Below are positions 57,313-64,000 of a stretch of 64,000 bases of DNA, piece after piece; position 1 is the first letter of the stretch, and every line of letters starts with the position of its first letter. Made by a program: the position numbers and the translations under genes. The DNA is from an uncultured Oleiphilus sp. Its GTDB lineage: Bacteria > Pseudomonadota > Gammaproteobacteria > Pseudomonadales > Oleiphilaceae. The stretch covers positions 62,001-126,000 of the forward strand of contig CAJWBE010000004.1 of the NCBI GenBank assembly GCA_913020045.1. Direction: 5' to 3'. A model generated the notes under the pieces. That model had not been told where the DNA came from, ran no database searches, and worked only from the letters and a program-made list of their open reading frames with translations.

Positions 57313-58387
57313 TCCTTTAAAAAAACCAGATAGGTATTCATTACCTATCTGGTCATTCTCCTGTTCCGCGAACAAAAGCGTTTTAGTTTTTCTTGTAGTC
57401 GCTCCTCTCTTACTGGTGGGATGTGGTCTTAGCGGTCCGCAAACCTATGTCATAAACGGTTCCACGATGGGAACTTATTACACTGTTAAGTTAGTCTCTC
57501 GCGAATCTATTAAAGACAGTGAGCTAGATGATTTAGAACACGATATTGCTAAATCCTTAGGCGAAATCAATAGTTTAATGTCTAGCTATGATGACGATTC
57601 TGAGATCAGTCGTTTTAACCGAGCGCCTATCGCTACTCGCTTTGGCCTTTCTACTCCGACTTTTGAGGTGTTGTCACAATCGGTCGATATATATAATCTG
57701 ACCGATGGAGCGTTCGATATTAGTGTCTCCCCACTGATTGAATTATGGGGGTTTGGCGCGTCGGATTCGCCACTAGAGACTCCGACGCGAAAAGCTGTTG
57801 ATTTGGCAAAAGCCAACGTTGGCTTGAATCAGTTGACGTTAGACCTTTCTGATTCGACTGCAACCAAACTGAGGCCAGTTCAGATTAATGTGTCGGCTAT
57901 CGCAAAAGGATATGCAGTCGATCGAGTTGCTAATTTTTTGAACCAGTTTGAACCCCTTGGGTTCTTGGTCGAGGTCGGCGGAGAAATCCGTGCATCGGGA
58001 TATAAGGCATCGGGAGATCCGTGGCGCGTTGGTATTGAAGTTCCGACTCAGTCTTCTCGGAGTTCTCATACCACATTGGCGCTTAAAAATAGATCAATAG
58101 CGACGTCTGGCGATTATAGAAACTATATCGATTTAGAGGGCGTTCGCTATTCTCATACGCTTGATCCGCGCACGGGCTATCCAGTTGAACATAAAGTTAC
58201 TTCGGTAAGTGTATTAGCGGATACTTGCGCGCAAGCAGATGCGCTAGCGACAGCGCTAATGGTGATGGGTGAAACAGAAGGCTTAGCGTTTGCTGCGCAA
58301 AACAACCTAGATACACTGTTTATCGTGAAAGCAGGTGATGGCTTCGTGAATAAAGCAACTGGCGGCCTAAAGGCGTTGGTAAATTGA
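57296..58387 (+). CDS. apbE: FAD:protein FMN transferase (lipoprotein)
   Basis: 363 residues. It attaches FMN through phosphoester bonds to threonines of NqrB and Nqr[63 protein letters not shown] and [11 protein letters not shown] are the ApbE blocks. A hydrophobic segment ending LLLVGC suggests a lipid-anchored protein. The start is uncertain: this ATG overlaps nqrF by 17 bases and gives a long n-region. TTG 57302 and GTG 57269 are the only alternatives before the mature protein. An 11-bp inverted repeat lies within the first codons. Confidence 0.9.
   Translation: MILAVSPLKKPDRYSLPIWSFSCSANKSVLVFLVVAPLLLVGCGLSGPQTYVINGSTMGTYYTVKLVSRESIKDSELDDLEHDIAKSLGEINSLMSSYDDDSEISRFNRAPIATRFGLSTPTFEVLSQSVDIYNLTDGAFDISVSPLIELWGFGASDSPLETPTRKAVDLAKANVGLNQLTLDLSDSTATKLRPVQINVSAIAKGYAVDRVANFLNQFEPLGFLVEVGGEIRASGYKASGDPWRVGIEVPTQSSRSSHTTLALKNRSIATSGDYRNYIDLEGVRYSHTLDPRTGYPVEHKVTSVSVLADTCAQADALATALMVMGETEGLAFAAQNNLDTLFIVKAGDGFVNKATGGLKALVN
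57326..57352. repeat. Hairpin just after nqrF
   Basis: CCAGATAGGTA and TACCTATCTGG form a perfect 11-bp stem with the 5-base loop TTCAT, 13 bases after the nqrF stop codon. Seven As lie before it, so on the reverse strand it would resemble a terminator. On the forward strand no T-run follows, so it may instead protect or attenuate the nqr mRNA. Confidence 0.7.
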
Positions 58388-58400
58388 CGGGAGTAGAGTG

Positions 58401-58646
58401 ATGGAACTTTTCTTTTTAGTATTTATTTTTATGATTACGCTTGTCGGCGCAATGTCTGTCGGTGTTTTATTCGGTAGTAAGCCAATTTCGGGATCATGTG
58501 GTGGTATGAGTGCGCTTGGAATGGAGGTCGCTTGTGATATCTGTAAGGGCGATAAAGCTCGATGTGATAAAGAGAACGAAGCCCAACCGGGGTCAACGTT
58601 AGCTGATCTAAGTTACGATGCTTCCGAGCCGAATGATCAAAAGTAA
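58401..58646 (+). CDS. nqrM: Na+-NQR maturation protein NqrM
   Basis: 81-residue protein (DUF539 family) with one N-terminal membrane helix (about 4-22). Four cysteines are arranged as SCGG and then [12 protein letters not shown]. NqrM supplies iron for the membrane iron-sulfur centre of NqrD/NqrE. The ATG at 58401 follows GGGAG. It lies 13 bases after apbE, in the order apbE-nqrM known in other Na+-NQR operons. Confidence 0.92.
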   Translation: MELFFLVFIFMITLVGAMSVGVLFGSKPISGSCGGMSALGMEVACDICKGDKARCDKENEAQPGSTLADLSYDASEPNDQK

Positions 58647-58690
58647 GACAAGAAAGTATTAACCTTGTTATAGAAGGAGTTAAGGATTGT

Positions 58691-60082
58691 ATGGCTGAAT
58701 ATCAATATGATGTGGTTGTTATTGGCGCGGGCCCGGCGGGAGAGGGAGCTGCGATGAACGCGGCGAAAGGCGGCAAGCGGGTTGCTGTGATTGAGGAAAA
58801 GGCGATTGTAGGCGGTAACTGCATCCATGTTGGTACAATCCCGTCTAAGTCGCTTCGTCATTCCGTTAAGCAAATAATTACATTTAATACGAATACGATG
58901 TTTAGGGACATTGGCGAACCGCGTTGGTTTTCTTTTCCTCGCGTGCTTCAAAGTGCGGAGAAGGTAATATCTAAGCAGGTTAAGTTGAGAACGCAGTTCT
59001 ATGCGCGGAATCGCGTCGACCTATACACAGGTAAAGCATTTTTCCTCGATGCTAATCGAGTCGAGCTTCATGATGCGCAGTCAACGGACGTCTTGCATGC
59101 AGCAGAGTTTGTTATCGCGACGGGCTCCAGACCTTATAAACCGTCCAATGTCGACTTTACCCATGACCGTATTTATTGCAGTGATTCTATTTTACAGTTG
59201 AGCCATACCCCTCGAACGATGGTGATTTATGGTGCCGGCGTAATTGGTTGCGAATATGCGTCTATTTTTGCTGGGCTGGGTGTGAAGGTCGATTTGGTTA
59301 ATCCAGGTGACAAGTTACTGTCGTTTCTTGACGATGAGATTTCCGACGCGCTTAGTTATCACCTTAGGAATAACGGTGTTTTGGTACGCCATAATGAAAC
59401 CTATGAAACAGTCGTGGGCACTGAGTCAGGTATAGAAGTCACATTTGATTCTGGTAAGCGGATTCGAGCGGACTCTTTCCTTTGGTGCAATGGTCGGACA
59501 GGGAATACTGACTTCATGGGCCTAGAGAATATTGGCTTGGAGCCAAATGGTCGGGGGCAATTAGCAATCGATGATCATTATAGAACGAGCGTTCCAGGGG
59601 TTTATGCAGTCGGGGATGTGATCGGTTGGCCTGCCTTGGCGAGTGCTGCCTATGATCAGGGCCGCTCATCTGCCTCAGCGATGTTAAATGATAGCTACTT
59701 TCGCTTTATTGATGATGTTCCTACCGGTATTTATACCATTCCGGAGATTAGTTCCGTGGGTAAAAACGAGCGCGAACTGACGGAGGAAAAAATTCCATAT
59801 GAAGTTGGTCAGGCTTTTTTCAAGGATTTGGCTCGTGCTCAGATAACTGGAGAAGCGGTGGGCATGTTAAAAATACTGTTTCATCGCGAGACCAAAAAGC
59901 TACTCGGGATTCATTGCTTTGGTGACCAAGCTGCTGAAATTATCCACATAGGGCAAGCCATTATGAGTCAAGATGGTGATGCAAATACCTTAGATTATTT
60001 CTTGAATACGACCTTCAATTATCCAACGATGGCTGAGGCATATCGTGTCGCTGCGCTCAATGGCTTAAACCGGATTTTTTAG
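58691..60082 (+). CDS. sthA: Soluble pyridine nucleotide transhydrogenase
   Basis: 463-residue FAD enzyme that exchanges reducing equivalents between NADPH and [21 protein letters not shown] starts the FAD domain. [17 protein letters not shown] shows the SthA hallmark Cys-x4-Thr in place of the Cys-x4-Cys of lipoamide dehydrogenase. [11 protein letters not shown] is the NAD(P) fingerprint, followed by [11 protein letters not shown]. The ATG at 58691 follows nqrM by 44 bases, so it may be part of the nqr transcript. Confidence 0.94.
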   Translation: MAEYQYDVVVIGAGPAGEGAAMNAAKGGKRVAVIEEKAIVGGNCIHVGTIPSKSLRHSVKQIITFNTNTMFRDIGEPRWFSFPRVLQSAEKVISKQVKLRTQFYARNRVDLYTGKAFFLDANRVELHDAQSTDVLHAAEFVIATGSRPYKPSNVDFTHDRIYCSDSILQLSHTPRTMVIYGAGVIGCEYASIFAGLGVKVDLVNPGDKLLSFLDDEISDALSYHLRNNGVLVRHNETYETVVGTESGIEVTFDSGKRIRADSFLWCNGRTGNTDFMGLENIGLEPNGRGQLAIDDHYRTSVPGVYAVGDVIGWPALASAAYDQGRSSASAMLNDSYFRFIDDVPTGIYTIPEISSVGKNERELTEEKIPYEVGQAFFKDLARAQITGEAVGMLKILFHRETKKLLGIHCFGDQAAEIIHIGQAIMSQDGDANTLDYFLNTTFNYPTMAEAYRVAALNGLNRIF

Positions 60083-60101
60083 AATAAGGCTAGTGATTGG
60101 T

Positions 60102-60118
60102 GGGCGGACCTTCCGCCC
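60102..60118 (+). terminator. Hairpin terminator after sthA
   Basis: GGGCGGA and TCCGCCC form a 7-bp stem with loop CCT, 20 bases after the sthA stop. The T-rich sequence that follows (CTAGTTCTTTTC) is interrupted, so efficiency is unclear. Confidence 0.65.
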
Positions 60119-60266
60119 CTAGTTCTTTTCGTCTAACAGTTCACGCTTCAGTACGGCTTAGTTTGTAAGCTTTTTTTCTTTTTCGTAAATTAGAGCGATG
60201 CCCTTTTTTTGGTTATAAGCCATGCTGGCTTTCCTTTCTAGCGCTTTAACGGAAGCTCTATTATTT

Positions 60267-63200
60267 ATGGTTACTCGTTTTTCTCGACTCGCTTCGTTTA
60301 TCGGTTTTTTTTGCTTTGCACTTATACTCTCTGGCTGTGGTGAGGGTGACCGTGGATTCGTCCCTGCGGATGTTGATGCGGCCATTGTTGAAGATTCTCT
60401 GGTCGTAAACGTATCAGCGGTAAAAGGACCCTTGGCAAACACTGAGCTGTTTTTTTATGAGGTTAAGCTCGACGAAGGTTTGATCAAACAGCAAAGCGAC
60501 GCGGTAACTGCGTTATTTAGTTTGCTTACGGATCTCGGTATTGATTATGCCGATGGTAATATCAGCTATACGGGTGACGCAGGCGCACTGTTGAATGCAT
60601 TTCGCCTACGTATTGAAGAGTACGGTTTCGTAACACAGTTACCTGCGTTGCAGGCTGAAGCGTTCGATAGTACTGCTCTTGCCAGCCTTCTCAACACAAT
60701 TAGTGCCCGCATAAGCGATGAAAGCAACAGTTTGGTTCGTGAGGAACTTGAGAAGATTAGTTCGTCTTATGCCACTTTCGCGAGCTTGAAACGCGATGTT
60801 ATCGAATTACAGTCTTTAGATTATGATATCGCTAAAGCTACCTCTTTTAGGGGGTTAAAAAGCACACTTGAAAAGTACTCAGATGCAGAAACGGATGCTA
60901 TTAAGCTGCAAGGTTGGGAGCGCTTTAATTCGGACATAGCTGACATTGAAACCAATGCGATATCGTTGGGTCAAATTCGCGCAAGAGTTCGTGAATTTAG
61001 GGACCTAGAGAGCGAAGGTTCTGTTGCTCCCTCTGATTCTGTTGCATTTGAACGGCTCGAAGTGTTGGATTCAGATCTTTCGTCAGCGAGCAGTGTATCT
61101 CGGGCAGATGAGCTGCTTTCACAAGCTTTGCGGGAGGAAGGTAGCTCTTCTTATCGGGAAGTATACGCAAGTGTCCTCGAGGATATTAAGACTGTCGATG
61201 ACGCGGTCTTTCTTTTTCAACAGTACCGATCTCTTTATCAGCTTCCAGGTTTAGTGCAACTACTGGAGGAAAGCTTGACGCTGAGCGAGATGATAGCCTC
61301 GGTGATTGGTTTGCTTGACGTTCAATTTGAAAGGGCTTACCAAGATGCGCTAGTGAATGAACGTTTGAATGCTGATGGGAGGCCTGACAACATTGTTGGT
61401 GCGCTTCAAATCGATTCAACAGCAATATTTAATGGCGTTACTCTAGGCCCCATTGACGGGCTTGTCTATTTTGAAACCGAGGCAGGGCTGAACACCATTG
61501 ACCTAAATTCTGGAAACGCTCCAGCGTTAGATCGAATCAACGGTATCTTTCATACAGACAGCATTAAAGGGTACGGTAACAATTCCATTGAAAACCGAAG
61601 TGTCGTCTTTAGAAGTGGTGCGCAAGAACAAAGAGATGAGAAAGGTGACCTGATAACGCTGTTTAGTGAGCTTGGAGACAACGCGGGAGGTTACGACACT
61701 GTTTATCCAGATCGATTTGCATCTCCTCTAACAACGCTTGGTGTTAAGTTGGTCGGTGAGAGCCTAAAGTCACTTACTTATATGAACGTAGATGTTGACG
61801 AAGACCTGATCCCTAACGTGAGCCTGAGTTCTTCGGTGTTTCGCTCAACAATGAGTCAAGTTTCTGAACTCTTGTCAGATAGCTTTAGTGTTAGTGGCGA
61901 TGGTATAGATAGTATTTTTGACGCGCCGGCGGTCATTACCGAAGGAATGAAGTTTGATCCGGTCAAGCAGCAGCAAGTCATTAACTACAGAGCTGCGGTG
62001 GAGAGCTACTCTGCGTTGCTTCTCGAGATAGCAAACGCGGCGAACTTGGCCCCTGAGTCTGTTGAAGACTTAATGGTCGATGATTTGGCGGACGGGGTTG
62101 TAGATGGACGTTTAGATGGCTCCATTTTGCCGGGCTTAGCGTCTGTACCATATATAGACTATTTGGCTAAGGTTGATCCAGCAGAGCGCTTTGTTCCAGG
62201 CACGAACTATACAGTAGACCAAACTGGAATTATGGTTAGAGACCAACTAGCTTTGATTCAGCCTACACTTAATTTATCAGACTTTCTGGTAGATTTTTCT
62301 CAACAGAGTTTCTCCGCGGCAATTGGCGGAGCGGATCTAGATAATGACGGGGTACTTGATCAAGAGCAGATATCAGATATTCCGGCAGGCTATCCTGGTT
62401 TGTGGTCGGTTCAGGCGGATATTGGTAACAAGCATTACGCTAATCTTGACGGAGAGTTCAGTCTTGAGTTTACCGCAGAGCAAAGAGAAGGGCCCTGCTT
62501 AGCGGCTCCTTGTGTTAGTTTGGGCGATTTGTCTTCCTTGGTCGTTGATGAGTGGAGTGTTGTGAAATCGCCTAACCAAGGTGATATGCAGTTGTCGGAG
62601 CCGGACGACAGTAATGTGGTTGGCTTTGATGTCTCAGTTACTGTACCTGGTGAATACCTGATCAACGGGGTACTGAGGTCTTTAGCGGAGCCGGTTCAAA
62701 CGCACCGGGTGACGTTGAGTGTATCGCTTATTGATCCTAGGATGCTGACCTTTCGAATGAATCCACTAAACCCGGTTCTTGGCGAAGTGCCGGCCGTCGA
62801 AGTGAAATTAACTGAGTCGCTATGTAAAAGCTTACCTGCCGATAATGCTGAATGTTTGGCCGCAGATTTGACTGACAACTTGGATGATTTTGTTAACCTT
62901 TCATCGATAGGCAATAACTTTCGTGTCGGGTGGAGCGCATCACGTGATGACGATGCGCCATACCAAACAAATTCTACGGTCAGCGGTGGTGTGTCAAGCG
63001 CAGAAGTTTCCCAAACTTCTTATGATTCTTTAGTAACTGCTACGGTTCTGTTTCAGTCGGGGTTCACTGATTATGAAATAGGTTCCCTTTCCAAGGACGT
63101 TGTGTTGGTAAACGGATTAGACTCAGCAGGAGCCTCAATTGGAGATGCAGATCAAGATGGAGTCTCAGACGCTGATGACTTGTTCCCATTTGACCCTGCT

Positions 63201-64000
63201 TGTCATACCGCGATCGATGGTGTTCTCGATACTGATGGCAATGGTGTTATTGATGCAAATGATAATCCTGTATGTCGCGCCACTATTGAGCCTATTGGTG
63301 GAGAGCAGGTTTTCGACATTGCTTTTGAAGATGAGCAGTGGCTAGTTTACGAGGGGGCGGATTTCATATTCCGTCGGGGCTTGGCAGATAATGCCGAGCT
63401 ACGTCAGCCAATCTCCTTAGCATTACTCGAAAGCCCTATTACGACATTGGCTGAATACCCTTTAGCAAGGCAAGTTGTTGTTGGCTTAGAGAATGGGGAC
63501 ATATGGCGGTATGGTTATCAAGATAATGTGTTTACCCGTATTTTCGAAGGGGCGTCGCTTGGGGATCCGCAACCGAGTGTAACGTTGCTGACTACCGTTG
63601 ATAGAGCCTTGCTGGTCGACTTCTCTGACGGGCAGCCACGCCTCATCAATATTGATGGATCGTTTGTTTCTATCGCATCTCAGCAAGCTTTTCCTCGTGC
63701 GGGCGCGAGTATTTCCTTGGTAAGCGACGACGTTAATGTCTCTGAACTATTTAGAGCGTTCGATGTTACATGGTCTTTGGAGCGTTTTGATTCCGGTAGT
63801 GCCATGTATGAAACGTTGAATAACTTCGCCTTGTCCACCGATAGAACCGAGCTCCTTGCAGGACAAACCTTAACTGGCGAAGTGGTTTTTGTGCGTATAG
63901 AGCGTTCTGGAGAGCTCGTCCTTGAACTAGAAATACCCGTATTAGATTTAGACCGTATAGCTTTTAGTGAGGATTCCTATACTTCAGATGACGACATGCG
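60267..64000 (+). CDS. Very large lipoprotein, C-terminus outside the window
   Basis: This frame is open from the ATG at 60267 to the right edge: at least 1244 residues with no stop. The start MVTRFSRLAS leads to a lipobox LSGC (Cys24, followed by Gly). The N-terminal 400 or so residues are helical and charged, the middle and C-terminal parts beta-rich. Asp-rich calcium-type repeats appear as DLDNDGVLDQEQ (about residue 690) and, near 959-1000, DADQDGVSDADD and DTDGNGVIDAND, which resemble thrombospondin type-3 repeats. Cysteines are few. The likely location is the outer surface or periplasm. I do not recognise the protein. GGAAG is 11 bases before the ATG. Confidence 0.78.
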   Translation, partial: MVTRFSRLASFIGFFCFALILSGCGEGDRGFVPADVDAAIVEDSLVVNVSAVKGPLANTELFFYEVKLDEGLIKQQSDAVTALFSLLTDLGIDYADGNISYTGDAGALLNAFRLRIEEYGFVTQLPALQAEAFDSTALASLLNTISARISDESNSLVREELEKISSSYATFASLKRDVIELQSLDYDIAKATSFRGLKSTLEKYSDAETDAIKLQGWERFNSDIADIETNAISLGQIRARVREFRDLESEGSVAPSDSVAFERLEVLDSDLSSASSVSRADELLSQALREEGSSSYREVYASVLEDIKTVDDAVFLFQQYRSLYQLPGLVQLLEESLTLSEMIASVIGLLDVQFERAYQDALVNERLNADGRPDNIVGALQIDSTAIFNGVTLGPIDGLVYFETEAGLNTIDLNSGNAPALDRINGIFHTDSIKGYGNNSIENRSVVFRSGAQEQRDEKGDLITLFSELGDNAGGYDTVYPDRFASPLTTLGVKLVGESLKSLTYMNVDVDEDLIPNVSLSSSVFRSTMSQVSELLSDSFSVSGDGIDSIFDAPAVITEGMKFDPVKQQQVINYRAAVESYSALLLEIANAANLAPESVEDLMVDDLADGVVDGRLDGSILPGLASVPYIDYLAKVDPAERFVPGTNYTVDQTGIMVRDQLALIQPTLNLSDFLVDFSQQSFSAAIGGADLDNDGVLDQEQISDIPAGYPGLWSVQADIGNKHYANLDGEFSLEFTAEQREGPCLAAPCVSLGDLSSLVVDEWSVVKSPNQGDMQLSEPDDSNVVGFDVSVTVPGEYLINGVLRSLAEPVQTHRVTLSVSLIDPRMLTFRMNPLNPVLGEVPAVEVKLTESLCKSLPADNAECLAADLTDNLDDFVNLSSIGNNFRVGWSASRDDDAPYQTNSTVSGGVSSAEVSQTSYDSLVTATVLFQSGFTDYEIGSLSKDVVLVNGLDSAGASIGDADQDGVSDADDLFPFDPACHTAIDGVLDTDGNGVIDANDNPVCRATIEPIGGEQVFDIAFEDEQWLVYEGADFIFRRGLADNAELRQPISLALLESPITTLAEYPLARQVVVGLENGDIWRYGYQDNVFTRIFEGASLGDPQPSVTLLTTVDRALLVDFSDGQPRLINIDGSFVSIASQQAFPRAGASISLVSDDVNVSELFRAFDVTWSLERFDSGSAMYETLNNFALSTDRTELLAGQTLTGEVVFVRIERSGELVLELEIPVLDLDRIAFSEDSYTSDDDM

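Noticed and set aside
60158-60442. 94-residue reverse-strand open frame
   Set aside because: It lies over the promoter and first codons of the large lipoprotein gene, whose signal peptide and lipobox are clear. The reverse frame has no recognisable features.

Overview
The window looks like chromosomal core sequence from a marine gammaproteobacterium near the Pseudomonadales/Oceanospirillales. The reasons are the gene sets smc-zipA-ligA, cysB/cysH/thrH/rluB and a long-form GAPDH upstream of nqrABCDEF-apbE-nqrM-sthA, an iron-sulfur type CysH, and a Na+-pumping NADH dehydrogenase. This is a family and synteny judgement made from memory; I ran no search. I see no tRNA, rRNA, insertion sequence, phage gene or CRISPR array.

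Layout. 1-5.4 kb: the start of a crotonase gene (cut by the left edge), an isolated LeuB-like dehydrogenase, and a reverse-strand GDP-mannose/GDP-fucose operon (gmd, fcl, manC). 5.6-9.8 kb: slyX, a membrane-anchored cold-shock-domain protein, a YeeN-type YebC protein and a GAF-PAS-GGDEF-EAL protein. 10.1-13.2 kb: an acyltransferase/degenerate SDR pair, elaA and a small secreted protein. 13.3-22.1 kb: an orphan YejA-like binding protein, then a valine-degradation operon (mmsA, acyl-CoA dehydrogenase, enoyl-CoA hydratase, 3-hydroxyisobutyryl-CoA hydrolase, mmsB) divergent from an AraC-family regulator. The divergent region holds a clear tandem-repeat operator candidate. 22.2-33 kb: dinG, a MalT-like LuxR regulator, a TauE/SafE exporter divergent from cysB, cysH, thrH-rluB and a diguanylate cyclase. 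33.2-45.2 kb: smc-zipA-ligA, a large Calx-beta lipoprotein, mnmC and a periplasmic cyclophilin. 45.5-49.4 kb: a c-di-GMP-receptor-like/exported fusion protein facing a three-gene phosphorelay operon. 49.6-60.1 kb: GAPDH, nqrABCDEF, apbE, nqrM and sthA. 60.3-64 kb: a large lipoprotein gene that runs off the right edge.

How they work together. The mms operon takes isobutyryl-CoA to propionyl-CoA. The nqr block encodes the whole Na+-NQR plus its flavin transferase (ApbE) and maturation factor (NqrM), with SthA and GAPDH at its edges, so the region centres on NADH/NADPH handling. Two GGDEF proteins and a predicted MshEN-type receptor form a local c-di-GMP theme.

Most notable points: (1) a protein at 45.5 kb with tandem MshEN c-di-GMP motifs fused to an export segment and an exported domain; (2) a phosphorelay operon with one membrane-tethered receiver, one TPR-receiver that has no ATG/GTG/TTG start (a CTG with a good ribosome binding site fits) and a sensorless kinase, with no DNA-binding output; (3) an MnmC whose methyltransferase half has lost its signature motifs; (4) a perfect CRP-type palindrome and a strong terminator framing a gene-free stretch that may encode a small RNA.
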